A DNA stretch of 64,000 nt. It comes from Vibrio ishigakensis. Lineage in GTDB: Bacteria > Pseudomonadota > Gammaproteobacteria > Enterobacterales > Vibrionaceae. Made by a program: the position numbers and the translations under genes. The DNA is taken from assembly GCF_024347675.1 (NCBI RefSeq), contig NZ_AP024881.1, forward strand, positions 1,612,001 to 1,676,000, given 5' to 3'. Every line of letters starts with the position of its first letter. The first letter of the stretch is position 1. The notes under the pieces were generated by a model. That model made no database searches, had not been told where the DNA came from, and worked only from the letters and a program-made list of their open reading frames with translations. Positions 10,103-20,031 of the stretch are shown one piece after another.

Positions 10103-11878
10103 ATGGATAAGAAGACCCAGCGAGATTTAAGCCAGTGGCTTAAGTCTCAAAGCAAACTGGCTAAACGCTGGTTAACTATCTCCGTTCTTGCCGGCGTTGC
10201 CTCGGCTATCGCTCTGATCATACAGGCTGGGCTTATTGCTCATACCCTGCATAGTCTGATCATTGAGCACAGAGACAAATACGAGCTGATCCCCTACTTC
10301 ATTGGCCTAGGTGTGACTGTTGTTATCCGCAGTGCTTTAGCCTGGGTAAGAGAAATCACTGGCTATCGCAGCGGTGAAGAAATCCGTAAATATATCCGTG
10401 GTCTTATCCTAGATAAAATGCGCCGTTTGGGGCCTGCCCATATTAAGGGTAAATCTGCAGGGGCATGGGGCACTATGCTCATCGAGCAGGTGGAAGAGAT
10501 GCAAGATTTCTTCGCTAAATACCTACCGCAGATGGCACTCTCTGCCATAGTCCCTCTGATAATTTTGGTGGTGGTATTCCCACAAAACTGGGTTGCCGGC
10601 ATGATATTCCTGCTCACTGCACCCTTGATCCCATTCTTTATGGCATTGGTGGGTAAGAAAGCCGCAGAAGCGAACCGCAAGAACTTCAAAGCGCTCCAGC
10701 GTCTGTCGGGTCATTTTTATGACCGATTGCAGGCAATGACCACCATCAGGCTGTTTAACCGCGCCAAAGCGGAAAAAGAGCACATGCACGTAGCCTCGGA
10801 GGTATTTCGAGAGCGCACCATGGGCGTGCTACGTATCGCTTTCCTATCTTCTGCGGTACTTGAATTCTTTACTTCGATTTCCATCGCGCTAACCGCGGTC
10901 TATTTCGGCTTTACCTTTATTGGCGAGCTGAATTTCGGTCACTACGGTACGACCGTTACCCTGTTTACCGGTCTGTTTATCTTGATCCTTGCGCCTGAGT
11001 TCTATCAACCTCTTAGAGACCTTGGCACCTTCTATCACGCCAAGCAACAAGCGATAGGTGCAGCAGAAAGCATCGTTGATTTTCTAAATACGCCAGAGAG
11101 CGAGCAAAAGGATTCGAGCAATACCGCGCTTCCAGAAACGGATTCGCTTTCTATACAAGCAACCGAGCTTATCGTTAGCACTCCGGATGGCACTAAGTTA
11201 GTTGGCCCTGTGAGCTTCAATCTAGATACAAGCAAGAAGACTGCTCTGGTTGGCCCAAGTGGCGCAGGTAAAACCTCACTGGTCAATGCTCTGCTCGGTT
11301 TCTTGCCTTATCAAGGCAGTATCAAGGTAAATGGTGTTGAACTTAGCGAACTGAACCTAGAGCAGTATCGCGATGCTATCAGTTGGGTTGGTCAAAACCC
11401 GCTTCTAGTACACGGCACTATTGAAGAGAACCTCAACCTTTCTGAAAAGCCATTTAGCAAAGAGCAGATCTCATCTGCGATTATCGATGCCCATGCCGAT
11501 GAGTTTGTCGACCATCTGGGTCTAGATTACGCCATCTCAGATCGCTCAGGAGGCCTATCTGTGGGTCAGGCGCAGCGTATCGCCCTAGCCCGCGCCATCT
11601 TGCAACAAGGCAAGTTCTGGATCTTAGATGAGCCAACCGCAAGCCTAGATGCTCAAAGTGAGAAACTGATTAATCAGAGTCTGGATAAAGTTCTTGAGGC
11701 GCAAACCACGCTTATGGTCACTCACCAACTCAATAACCTACAGAAGATGGATCAGATCCTAGTTCTAGAACGTGGTCAGATAACTCAGCAAGGTCATTTC
11801 GATGAACTCAAAGAGCAAGGCACATTCCAGACCATGCTTAAGCACCAAAACACAGAAGGAGGTGACCTAGATGCGTGA
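10103..11878 (+). CDS. cydD: Thiol reductant ABC exporter subunit CydD
   Basis: The 591-residue half-transporter has an N-terminal six-helix membrane domain (about residues 20-320) and a C-terminal ATPase with Walker A GPSGAGKTSLV, signature LSVGQAQRIALARA and Walker B FWILDEPTASLD. With CydC it exports glutathione and cysteine to the periplasm and is needed for assembly of cytochrome bd and periplasmic cytochromes c (E. coli knowledge). The length and the LSVGQAQR variant signature are typical of CydD. An AGGT site precedes the ATG. It overlaps cydC by 8 bases, so the two are co-translated. Confidence 0.95.
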   Translation: MDKKTQRDLSQWLKSQSKLAKRWLTISVLAGVASAIALIIQAGLIAHTLHSLIIEHRDKYELIPYFIGLGVTVVIRSALAWVREITGYRSGEEIRKYIRGLILDKMRRLGPAHIKGKSAGAWGTMLIEQVEEMQDFFAKYLPQMALSAIVPLIILVVVFPQNWVAGMIFLLTAPLIPFFMALVGKKAAEANRKNFKALQRLSGHFYDRLQAMTTIRLFNRAKAEKEHMHVASEVFRERTMGVLRIAFLSSAVLEFFTSISIALTAVYFGFTFIGELNFGHYGTTVTLFTGLFILILAPEFYQPLRDLGTFYHAKQQAIGAAESIVDFLNTPESEQKDSSNTALPETDSLSIQATELIVSTPDGTKLVGPVSFNLDTSKKTALVGPSGAGKTSLVNALLGFLPYQGSIKVNGVELSELNLEQYRDAISWVGQNPLLVHGTIEENLNLSEKPFSKEQISSAIIDAHADEFVDHLGLDYAISDRSGGLSVGQAQRIALARAILQQGKFWILDEPTASLDAQSEKLINQSLDKVLEAQTTLMVTHQLNNLQKMDQILVLERGQITQQGHFDELKEQGTFQTMLKHQNTEGGDLDA

Positions 11879-13595
11879 TTTGCTTCCTTATCTGAAACTA
11901 TATAAAAAGCACTGGTTCGGTCTATCTCTGGGCATGCTACTGGGCTTTTTGACCCTATTTGCCTCTATCGGCCTTCTGACCCTGTCTGGCTGGTTCCTAT
12001 CCGCCGCTGCAGTTGCTGGCCTAACGATCGCTCGTGAAACCTTTAACTATATGCTACCGGGTGGCGGTGTACGTGGCCTTGCTATGGGGCGTACAGCAGG
12101 TCGCTGGGGTGAGCGCGTGGTGTCGCACAACGCTACCTTTAAGCTGCTTACTGATCTGCGTGTATTCTTCTTTGAAAAGTTAACGCCTCTAATACCCGGT
12201 CGTGTCGCTAACGTACGTGATGCCGACCTGCTAAACCGCTTAGTTGCCGATGTATCCGCGATGGATCATGTCTATCTGCGACTGGTAAGCCCGGTGATCT
12301 TGAGCCTGATGGGTATCACCTGTCTTGGCGCTTTCCTAGCCTGGTTTGACCCAAGCGTAGGTATTACCCTTGCTGGTATCTTGCTGGTATTGGTTCTTAG
12401 CTGGCCAGTCATCTTTTATAAGCTAGGTAAGCGCAATGGTGAGCGTCTTACTGAGCATCGTGCCGACCTTCGTATTCGTGCATTGGATTGGATTTCAGGT
12501 CATAGCGAGCTTCTTATCTTCGGCGCAGAAAAACGCTATCGCGATAAGATCCTGAACGCTCAATATGAGCTGATGAAGAACCAAGCCTTCAATGCGCATA
12601 TTACAGGCCTTGCCAACAGCCTACTTCTGCTAGCAAACGGCTTTACCTTGCTACTTATCTTCTGGATCTCAGCTGACGGTATCGGCGGTGCTGAGCCGAG
12701 TCCAATAATCGCCTTGGTGGTATTTGCCACCCTAGCGAGCGTTGAATTGCTAATGCCAATCGCAGGTGCCTTCCAATACCTTGGTCAAACACTCTCTTCT
12801 GCGCGCCGTCTTAACGAGATCATCAGCGCTGAACCTGAGGTTCAGTTCCCTGAAAACAGCGAGCACTTAGAGACCTCTACTGCGCCAGCCATTGAATTTA
12901 ACAAGGTCAGCTTTGCCTATGACAAAGCTGACGTCCTTAAGGAGCTTTCGCTAACTATCAAGGGTGGTAATAAGGTCGCTATTCTAGGTAAAACAGGTAG
13001 TGGTAAATCGACACTACTGCAGCTCCTTAACCGCTTTTGGGATGTTCAAGGTGGCGAGGTTCGCATTGGTGACCGTGCTATATCAAGCTTTGATGAGGCT
13101 CAGCTTCGTCAACTTATCTCGGTAGTAAGCCAACGTGTGGATATCCTCAATGGCAGTCTGCGCGACAACCTTCTGATTGCAGATGAAAACGCGCAAGATG
13201 ATAGTTTAAGAGCCGTGCTTATCGACGTGGGTCTAGCGCACCTTCTAGATAACAAGGGGCTAGAACAGTGGCTTGGTGAGGGTGGTCGTCAGCTATCCGG
13301 TGGCGAGCGTCGCCGTATTGGCATCGCGCGTGGTCTACTGCACAACGCCCCTATCCTGCTTCTTGATGAGCCAACCGAAGGCTTGGATAAGAATACCGAA
13401 GCGCAAATTATCGAGCTTCTTGAATCTCACTACCAAAACAAGACGGTTCTGTTTGTAACGCACCGCCTAGTGGGACTGGATAAGATGGACCACATAGTTG
13501 TCCTCGAACAAGGCGAGATAGTAGAGCAAGGTGATCATCAAACTTTGCTTAAACAGCAGCAGCGCTATTTTGAGCTGCATCAGTCACTAGCATAA
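11871..13595 (+). CDS. cydC: Thiol reductant ABC exporter subunit CydC
   Basis: The 574-residue partner of CydD opens with the typical CydC N-terminus (LLPYLKLYKKHW, then a first helix ending LLTLSGWFLSAAAVAG). A second six-helix domain leads to an ATPase with Walker A GKTGSGKSTLLQL, signature LSGGERRRIGIARG and Walker B LLLDEPTEGLD. GGAGGTGACCTAG lies before the ATG, inside the end of cydD. The CydCD heterodimer works in the inner membrane. A terminator follows at once, so this ends the operon. Confidence 0.95.
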   Translation: MRDLLPYLKLYKKHWFGLSLGMLLGFLTLFASIGLLTLSGWFLSAAAVAGLTIARETFNYMLPGGGVRGLAMGRTAGRWGERVVSHNATFKLLTDLRVFFFEKLTPLIPGRVANVRDADLLNRLVADVSAMDHVYLRLVSPVILSLMGITCLGAFLAWFDPSVGITLAGILLVLVLSWPVIFYKLGKRNGERLTEHRADLRIRALDWISGHSELLIFGAEKRYRDKILNAQYELMKNQAFNAHITGLANSLLLLANGFTLLLIFWISADGIGGAEPSPIIALVVFATLASVELLMPIAGAFQYLGQTLSSARRLNEIISAEPEVQFPENSEHLETSTAPAIEFNKVSFAYDKADVLKELSLTIKGGNKVAILGKTGSGKSTLLQLLNRFWDVQGGEVRIGDRAISSFDEAQLRQLISVVSQRVDILNGSLRDNLLIADENAQDDSLRAVLIDVGLAHLLDNKGLEQWLGEGGRQLSGGERRRIGIARGLLHNAPILLLDEPTEGLDKNTEAQIIELLESHYQNKTVLFVTHRLVGLDKMDHIVVLEQGEIVEQGDHQTLLKQQQRYFELHQSLA

Positions 13596-13600
13596 ACACT

Positions 13601-13629
13601 AAGGCCAGATATCAATCTGGCCTTTTTAT
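13601..13629 (+). terminator. Intrinsic terminator after cydC
   Basis: Stem AAGGCCAGAT with ATCTGGCCTT and a TTTTTATT tail. Confidence 0.85.
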
Positions 13630-13673
13630 TACCCGCTATACTTCTATCCAAGTTTTCTAAAGGAGTTCCAACC

Positions 13674-14123
13674 ATGAGGGTTCTTTTTCTCAGTATCTTG
13701 GTGTTATTAAGCAGTTCGGTATTCGCAGACAGTAGTGATGGCATTATTGCGGTAAAGAGTGCCCATGACGTGAATACTACGGTAGATAATCTCGAAAAAG
13801 CACTGGAGTCCAAAGGGATGAAGGTATTTGCGGTCATCGACCATTCTGCAGGAGCAAAAAGCGTTGGAATCGATTTAAAGCCCACGGAGTTAGTCGTGTT
13901 TGGTAACCCCAAGGTCGGCTCTCCCTTAATGGTATGTGAGCAATCCGTAGCAATAGATCTGCCACAAAAAGCATTAATCTACGAGGATGAAAGCGGCGAG
14001 GTATGGCTTAGCTACAACGACCCTATGTATCTAAAGCAGCGCCATCAAATCGAAGGCTGTGATGAGGTGCTAAACAAGGTATCCAAAGCACTGGCCAACT
14101 TTGCCAAAGTTGCAACCCAATAA
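13674..14123 (+). CDS. DUF302 family periplasmic protein
   Basis: This 149-residue protein has a cleavable signal peptide (LLSSSVFA, cleavage before DSS) and one DUF302 domain. Family features seen are VDNLEKALESKGMKVFAVIDHSAGA, then LKPTELVVFGNPKVGSPLM, a DLPQKALIYEDESGEVWLSYNDP segment read in parts, and a final helix. AAGGAG lies 8 bases before the ATG. DUF302 proteins are small alpha/beta proteins with no settled function, often near redox or sulfur genes. It has its own terminator and is probably monocistronic. Confidence 0.82.
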   Translation: MRVLFLSILVLLSSSVFADSSDGIIAVKSAHDVNTTVDNLEKALESKGMKVFAVIDHSAGAKSVGIDLKPTELVVFGNPKVGSPLMVCEQSVAIDLPQKALIYEDESGEVWLSYNDPMYLKQRHQIEGCDEVLNKVSKALANFAKVATQ

Positions 14124-14446
14124 CCCCTGGGGGCAAGCTATTGCGCGCTCCTTTTGTTTTGGGTTAGTACATGATCTCGAACGCCTTACTAGTCTCTATA
14201 AACCTAGTAAGGTGTTTTTCAGAAACAAAAAATTATTTCATCGATCTTCGAAACTAATCCCTAGCACGTAAATGGACAGAACCTCCTTAACCGAAAAGTG
14301 CATTTCTATCTGGCTGACTATTAGATAGACAACAAAACACGAAACGCCCCGTTTATTCACAGTTTTACGACCTCAAATCTACGATACCCATGTTTTGTCC
14401 TAAGCTTTATAAGCCAAACGACATCCATCAGCTTACATGGGTAGAA
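14124..14446. promoter_or_regulatory. 323-bp intergenic region ahead of the three-domain sensor kinase
   Basis: It contains the terminator at 14182-14219 and then about 225 bp of AT-rich sequence that must hold the promoter of the sensor kinase. I see no gene and no clean match to the TACYAGT motif outside the terminator stem. Confidence 0.35.
14182..14219 (+). terminator. Intrinsic terminator after the DUF302 gene
   Basis: Stem CGCCTTACTAG (14182-14192) and CTAGTAAGGTG (14204-14214) with one G-T wobble, followed by TTTTTC. The stem happens to contain TACTAGT, the motif repeated further right. Confidence 0.65.
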
Positions 14447-17400
14447 ATGAATAAGTACAGACACCTCATTACCTTCCTCATTATTTGTTTACTAGCCTTA
14501 CAAAGCGCTCTCGCCTCACCAATTAAACCAAGCACTCAAGAAAAAATGTGGTTAGATGACGGCGGTCAAATCAGTATGAGTGTGTCAAGATCGGGCCTAC
14601 CACCTTTCACTTATGTGCAAAACAATCAGCCAACCGGATACCTGATTGACTACATCAACTTGATGGGAAAAAAAGCTGGGGTACCAGTCAGTTGGACCAT
14701 AGTAAATAATCGAGCCGAAGAGCGCGCAAGAATCCAAAGTGGCTTAGACAACATGATCACCTCTTCTATAAAGGAAGAATACAGAGATGATTTTTACTTT
14801 GGAGACATAATAGTACCTAGAGTCATCCACGCGTTTACCCGCAAAGACGCCAACATCACGATTAATCGCCTCCAAGATATATTCCCGCTTAGGGTGGCGA
14901 CTCAGAAAAACTTTACCGTTACAAAGCTTTTAAAAGAGAAATACCCTCAGCTAACACTCGTAGAGTCTGACAGTGTAGAAGAATCTATCGCCCAGATATC
15001 TGCAGGAAAAGCGGATGTCCTGTTCACCGATTACGCCATCGTCAACTATATCCTTCGAACCGCATTGATCAACAATATAGAATCGCAATCTAGCATCGAT
15101 GAAATTAGCAACCTATTTAAGCCCATACATGTCCTGTATAGCAGGAGTGAACCGGTTCACATGATGACGTTGCTAGAGAAAGCAAGAGCCAATATAAGCC
15201 CCAAAGAACTGCAAGTCTTACAAGATAAATGGCTTTTGAGACAACCGCAGCAAGCACGCCTTAACCTTACTCAACAAGAGCAAGAGTGGATAGAACGCAC
15301 TCCTGTTATTCGTACCAACAACCTCAGTGACTCCTCCCCCTTTGATTTCAATGAAAACGGGAAACCTTCTGGCTATTCAGTGGAATACCTCAAGCTATTA
15401 GGTCAAAAAGCGGGACTGACTTTTGAGTTCGTACAAGGAAATACCTGGAGTGAGTTCAAACAGTTCGCAGAAGACAGACACATAGACATGCTCCATCTAG
15501 CGAGCAAGACGGATGATAGGGAGCGGTATCTCAGCTATACCTACTCCTACTATACGGGCTCTCCTAACTTGCTCTATGGCAGAAAATCCCAAGCCATTAT
15601 CAGTAACTTCGAGCAATTAGCAAACAAGCGGGTCGCGGTATTGCGGGATGGCGTCGAGCAAAGGCATCTGAGCCAGAACTACCCCTCCATTAATTTATTT
15701 AGCGTCGACACTAATCTAGGTGGTTTGAACTCGGTGCTCAAAGGCGAAGCCGATTACTTCCTCTGTTACCCGAGCATTTGTGATACCTATATCGCACAAA
15801 AGTTTTTAACCAACCTGGAGTCACGGGGACATCTAGGCATAGAAGAGCTAGAAAAACCAAAGAAGGCGCACTTTGCGGTAAGGAATGATTGGCCGGAGTT
15901 GGTTTCTATATTAAATAAGGCGATATTGGCGGTAACCACAGAAGAGAAGAAGCAACTCAGAGAAAAGTGGTTCAATCGATCTTACAGCCAGAAATCACTC
16001 ATTGAATCTCTGACCGATGCGGAAAAACTATGGCTCGACAGCAATCGCAGGCTGGTCTTCTCACAGCCGAAGAAATATTCTCCCTACTCGTATGTGGATT
16101 CAGATGGCGTATTTGGAGGACTGGCATCAGATCTTATTAAAGAGTTCAACAGCCAGTATAAGGTCGACAGCTATTATGTGGACTATCCAAATTGGAGTGA
16201 AACCTATCAGGCATTGCTAGACGGAAAGATCGACTACATACCTACTATTAACATCAACGAAAAGCGCAAGCAGGAAGTGCTGCTAACGACTCCCATACTG
16301 ACCTACAACCTCACTATATTTTCCCATGATGATGGCCCGTATTTTAACAACCTTGATGAACTAGCGGGTTATCGCGTTGGTATTAGTAAGAATTCTTCGG
16401 TCGCTAATTTGCTAAGGGCTAATTACCCTAACCTCAACTTTGTTACCTATAAAAATGGCGTGGATGTCTATCGAGCACTATCCGATGGCAAGATAGACGC
16501 GGCAGCCGCCAGTCCACATGTGATGTACCACACCATCAACGAGTATAACCTCGAGAATATTGTTGCCTCAGCTGAAACAGAATTCAGATTTGAATTAGCC
16601 ATAGCCGTCAACAAATCTAAGCCAGAGTTACTCACTCTATTCAATAGGATGATCACGAATCTGGGTCCGGATGAAATCGACAAACTGATGGACAAATGGA
16701 CCACGGTTAAAATTGTGCACCGCATAGATTGGCAGTCGATTATCTTCTGGGTTTTAGGTGTAACACTACTGCTCATCACCTTGTCGACCATCTTGATTAC
16801 ACTCAATAAAGCCAAGACCATTAAAATACTGGCCGAAAACGACAAACGACTGACCAATGCACAGCGAGTCGCTAAGATTGGCAGTTGGGAACTCAACGAC
16901 AGAAGAGAGCTCGTTCAGATATCCCCCCAAATCCGCACCCTGCTTGGTTTGGGTTCAGAGTTTTCTCTTACTCAGGAAGACTACCGCAGTTTTGTCCACC
17001 CAGACGACTTGGAGGGAATCAAACAAAGCTGGAAACGCGCGCTCAAGACAGGATTGTACCAACACGAATACCGCATCAGTGTAGGCAATGAAGAAAAGTG
17101 GGTGCGTGAAGTTGCAGAGCTTACCTTTGAATCTAACGGTAAGCTCAACCACGCGTCAGGCATCGTTCAGGACATTACCGAAAGAAAAATAGCCGAACTG
17201 AAAGTCATTCAAAATGAGAACGAACTTCGCTCATTGACCTCTAAACTACTCAACGTTCAAGAAGAAGAGAGACGACGTGTCGCGCGCGAGTTACACGATG
17301 ACTTAAGCCAACGCCTTGCTGTGCTCTCACTCTCTATCGGTACCCTAGAGCAAGATAAGGACCTCTTGCCGGCAAAAGATAAGCTCAATGCAGTAAAACA

Positions 17401-17860
17401 GAACATCATTACAGTGGCTAAGGATATCCACGGTATCTCTAGAAGACTCCATCCTTCTATCCTCGATGATTTAGGCTTGATTGACGCACTGAAATCAGAG
17501 ATTAAAAACTATGTGGATCGGGAAATGATTGCGGTGGATTTCGAAACCACAGCCAATAAGGTAGAGCTTGGTAAAGAGGCGGAGTTGGGATTGTTTCGAA
17601 TTACCCAAGAATCACTGCGCAATATTGCCAAATACTCAGAGGCGTCAAAGGTACAAGTGACCCTCAGTATCATCAATCAACACTTAATTCTGAAGGTGAT
17701 GGATGACGGTATTGGCTTTGATGTCCAAGAGGCTATGCTCTCCCCTGGTCTTGGTCTGCAAAGCATTACTGAACGAGCCCGTCTCATTAAAGCTAAACTG
17801 GACATCCAATCGAGTGACCAAGGCACAATCATTACCGTCGATCTTCCTCTAGATCGCTGA
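14447..17860 (+). CDS. Sensor histidine kinase with three periplasmic SBP_bac_3 domains, PAS and HisKA_3
   Basis: I choose ATG 14447 (1137 residues) because it places a signal peptide (HLITFLIICLLALQSALA) at the N-terminus; an upstream ATG at 14390 would bury it. Three solute-binding-protein family 3 domains follow (about 20-255, 270-500, 515-750), then one membrane helix (765-787), a PAS/PAC domain (800-920) and a NarX/UhpB-type kinase. The phospho-acceptor is His950 in ARELHDDLSQRL, and an ATPase has NIAKYSEAS and DDGIGFD boxes. Domain two has a CxxxxC pair (Cys440, Cys445). Such kinases pair with LuxR-type regulators; none adjoins. It is paralogous to the kinase at 30437. The ligand is unknown; amino acids or similar small solutes are plausible. 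Confidence 0.88.
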   Translation: MNKYRHLITFLIICLLALQSALASPIKPSTQEKMWLDDGGQISMSVSRSGLPPFTYVQNNQPTGYLIDYINLMGKKAGVPVSWTIVNNRAEERARIQSGLDNMITSSIKEEYRDDFYFGDIIVPRVIHAFTRKDANITINRLQDIFPLRVATQKNFTVTKLLKEKYPQLTLVESDSVEESIAQISAGKADVLFTDYAIVNYILRTALINNIESQSSIDEISNLFKPIHVLYSRSEPVHMMTLLEKARANISPKELQVLQDKWLLRQPQQARLNLTQQEQEWIERTPVIRTNNLSDSSPFDFNENGKPSGYSVEYLKLLGQKAGLTFEFVQGNTWSEFKQFAEDRHIDMLHLASKTDDRERYLSYTYSYYTGSPNLLYGRKSQAIISNFEQLANKRVAVLRDGVEQRHLSQNYPSINLFSVDTNLGGLNSVLKGEADYFLCYPSICDTYIAQKFLTNLESRGHLGIEELEKPKKAHFAVRNDWPELVSILNKAILAVTTEEKKQLREKWFNRSYSQKSLIESLTDAEKLWLDSNRRLVFSQPKKYSPYSYVDSDGVFGGLASDLIKEFNSQYKVDSYYVDYPNWSETYQALLDGKIDYIPTININEKRKQEVLLTTPILTYNLTIFSHDDGPYFNNLDELAGYRVGISKNSSVANLLRANYPNLNFVTYKNGVDVYRALSDGKIDAAAASPHVMYHTINEYNLENIVASAETEFRFELAIAVNKSKPELLTLFNRMITNLGPDEIDKLMDKWTTVKIVHRIDWQSIIFWVLGVTLLLITLSTILITLNKAKTIKILAENDKRLTNAQRVAKIGSWELNDRRELVQISPQIRTLLGLGSEFSLTQEDYRSFVHPDDLEGIKQSWKRALKTGLYQHEYRISVGNEEKWVREVAELTFESNGKLNHASGIVQDITERKIAELKVIQNENELRSLTSKLLNVQEEERRRVARELHDDLSQRLAVLSLSIGTLEQDKDLLPAKDKLNAVKQNIITVAKDIHGISRRLHPSILDDLGLIDALKSEIKNYVDREMIAVDFETTANKVELGKEAELGLFRITQESLRNIAKYSEASKVQVTLSIINQHLILKVMDDGIGFDVQEAMLSPGLGLQSITERARLIKAKLDIQSSDQGTIITVDLPLDR

Positions 17861-17875
17861 TCACTTTCCCCAACA

Positions 17876-17902
17876 CACAACGCCTCAATTTGAGGCGTTG
17901 TG
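17876..17902. terminator. Inverted repeat between convergent genes, probable terminator
   Basis: Perfect 12-bp stem CACAACGCCTCA with TGAGGCGTTGTG and a 3-base loop. No T-run follows in either direction, so termination would be weak or factor-assisted. Confidence 0.5.
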
Positions 17903-17952
17903 CTCAGCAAATATCACGTGTGAGTACAAGATTTCTGCTTATTGAAACTCAG

Positions 17953-19326
17953 CTAAGAGTTCAACAAGAAATGGGTAATAATTCCCCCTGCGTAACCCAG
18001 ACCAATTGCCCAAGTCCACTTTAGGTGCGCCATAAAGGTGTAGTGCCCCTTAGCTGTGCCCATAAGTGCCACACCAGCGGCCGAGCCTACCGACAGCAAG
18101 CTTCCACCAACACCCGCCGTAAAGGTAATCAATAGCCACTGGAAGTGATCCATGTCTGGTTGCATGGTTAGAATCGCGAACATAACGGGGATGTTATCGA
18201 TGATGGCTGATATTGCACCTGCTGTTACGTTAGCCGCAGTCGCGCCCCAATCACCATACATCACCTGTGAAATGGAGGTGAGATATCCCAAGAAACCCAG
18301 TGCGCCAACGCAGTACATCACGCCGAAGAAAAACAATAAGGTATCCCACTCTGGTATAGCCAGTTTACTAAACACATTGAACTCTGAATCCTCATGCCCC
18401 TTTTGCAACTGACGTTTTTTCAAATAAATGGTTAGGAATAGCAAAGACAAGCCGAACATCATCCCTAAGTATGGTGGCAAACCTAGCAAGTTCTCGAAGG
18501 TCACTGCTAGCGTAATCGTTGCTAGAAACAAGCCTACCACCAGAAACCCTCCGCTTTTAACCTCTACAAACTCACCTTGTTTTAGAGGCTGCCCCTTAGG
18601 CACATACCGAGAGATGATCAAAGCAGGAATAAGGTAATTAACCAAAGAAGGAACGAAGAGTTGGAAGAAATCAAAAAACGTTGCGTGTCCGGACTGCCAC
18701 ACCATCAAGGTGGTAATGTCTCCAAATGGAGAGAAAGCGCCACCCGCATTCGCAGCCACAACAATAACGATACAAGTCTGAGCGATAAACTTCGGACTAT
18801 CACGGCCAACCGCCATGACCACAGCCCCCATAATCAAAGCTGTTGTAAGGTTATCTGCCACTGGTGACAGCACAAACGCAATACCACTGGTTACCCAAAA
18901 TAGCTGCTGATAATTGAATCCACGGTTAATCAGATACCCTTTCAATGCTTCAAATATGTTCCTCTCTTCTAGCGCATTGATGTAAATCATCGCCACTAGA
19001 AGAAACAAGAACAGCTCAGCAAACTCCTCAAGATTATGAGTCACCGCAATTTGCATAGTCTCATGGCTTACTCCTAGTTGATTCCCAACAATAGCAGCCA
19101 CAACCCACAGCAAACCCGCTGAAAAGATCATTGGCTTAGATTTTGGAAGGTGTAGTTTCTCTTCAAATATCACCAAAAGGTAAGAAGCAAAGAATATAAC
19201 CAAAGCTAAAATAGCTAACGGACTATCTATCGCTACAAGTTGTTCAGAGTGAGATTCAAAGGCTAACGCATATTGAGGTATACACATAGCTAAGAAGCTA
19301 AATAATAGTGTTCTAAGATATTTCAT
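17953..19326 (-). CDS. nhaD: Na+/H+ antiporter NhaD
   Basis: From ATG 19326, with GGGAGA placed seven bases upstream, the protein has 457 residues; a TTG five codons earlier is less likely. It begins with a signal-like segment (SFLAMCIPQYALA) and has about 12 membrane helices. Landmarks of the NhaD/ArsB-like ion transporter superfamily are ITHNLEEFAELFLFLLVAMIY (seen in parts), SPVADNLTTALIMGAV, GGAFSPFGDITTLMVWQSG and AISAIIDNIPVMFA. NhaD exchanges sodium or lithium for protons at alkaline pH in Vibrio. It sits 42 bases after the small membrane protein gene and is probably co-transcribed with it from the motif-bearing promoter region at 19843-20031. Confidence 0.92.
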   Translation of the reverse strand: MKYLRTLLFSFLAMCIPQYALAFESHSEQLVAIDSPLAILALVIFFASYLLVIFEEKLHLPKSKPMIFSAGLLWVVAAIVGNQLGVSHETMQIAVTHNLEEFAELFLFLLVAMIYINALEERNIFEALKGYLINRGFNYQQLFWVTSGIAFVLSPVADNLTTALIMGAVVMAVGRDSPKFIAQTCIVIVVAANAGGAFSPFGDITTLMVWQSGHATFFDFFQLFVPSLVNYLIPALIISRYVPKGQPLKQGEFVEVKSGGFLVVGLFLATITLAVTFENLLGLPPYLGMMFGLSLLFLTIYLKKRQLQKGHEDSEFNVFSKLAIPEWDTLLFFFGVMYCVGALGFLGYLTSISQVMYGDWGATAANVTAGAISAIIDNIPVMFAILTMQPDMDHFQWLLITFTAGVGGSLLSVGSAAGVALMGTAKGHYTFMAHLKWTWAIGLGYAGGIITHFLLNS

Positions 19327-19368
19327 AAGAATATCTCCCAAGTATTATTGCGATTATTTAATTAAGAC

Positions 19369-19842
19369 TTACTTATATTCTGGAATTGAATAAGCACTCT
19401 TTTCTAGGTGTGCTTGATAAAGGTCATAGATAATAAATGCCGTTGGATTATCTAAGCACTTAGTTTGCTTGAATTGACGTACTTTCTCTAACTCCCAACT
19501 ATCTAAAGATTGCTCAGCACGCTCAAACGTAGACAAATAGCGGAAGAAGTTATTGGCAATTAGCGGCTGATACTTCCTGACAAATGAGCCGGTCAGAAGC
19601 TTTTCAGACAATGGCAAACGGTGCATGTTACCCAAGTCGCGCCCGTAATAGCGAGAATAAATATAAAAGATAGTTGCGATTGAAAGCACCAAGGCTAGAT
19701 AGTTACTTTCATTCCAAGACAGGGCAACGAGGAAAGTACAACCAAATATAGATATTAGAGAAAGAAGATTATTTAAAAAATCCAAATTCAAAATTAACTT
19801 GAGACAACGAAAATCTCTAATTATATTTTCATGCTCATTCAT
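19369..19842 (-). CDS. Small inner-membrane protein of unknown function
   Basis: I do not recognise this 157-residue protein. Two closely spaced hydrophobic helices (about 22-42 and 46-64: NNLLSLISIFGCTFLVAL, LALVLSIATIFYIYSR) are followed by a soluble, charged C-terminal part rich in aromatic residues. No signal peptide is present. It precedes nhaD in the same direction with 42 bases between coding ends, so an accessory or regulatory role for the antiporter is possible but unproven. Motif copies lie immediately upstream. Confidence 0.6.
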   Translation of the reverse strand: MNEHENIIRDFRCLKLILNLDFLNNLLSLISIFGCTFLVALSWNESNYLALVLSIATIFYIYSRYYGRDLGNMHRLPLSEKLLTGSFVRKYQPLIANNFFRYLSTFERAEQSLDSWELEKVRQFKQTKCLDNPTAFIIYDLYQAHLEKSAYSIPEYK

Positions 19843-20031
19843 ATTACATTACTCACGGTCATTTTCCTCTTTACAAAAAATATACACGCATAAGTAGAGT
19901 GATATAACTAGTAAATATACTGAAATTACTAACTCAAATTACTAGTCTTATTCTTAGTTGTTGTTAATAAATCTACAGACCTTATTTTCTAGAATATATA
20001 TATCTAAATAAGATGCATTCACTGAAAAGTG
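19843..20031 (-). promoter_or_regulatory. Motif cluster upstream of the small membrane protein-nhaD unit
   Basis: This AT-rich region holds ACTAGTAAAT (19907-19916), TTACTAACT (19926-19934, one deviation) and TTACTAGT (19939-19946). They lie 65-105 bases upstream of the ATG at 19842, where an activator or repressor could bind. The same motif recurs at four other intergenic regions of this block. Confidence 0.45.

Noticed and set aside
16468..16896. 142-codon open frame antisense to the three-SBP kinase
   Set aside because: Lies inside a coherent SBP-TM-PAS coding region; serine- and leucine-rich shadow composition.
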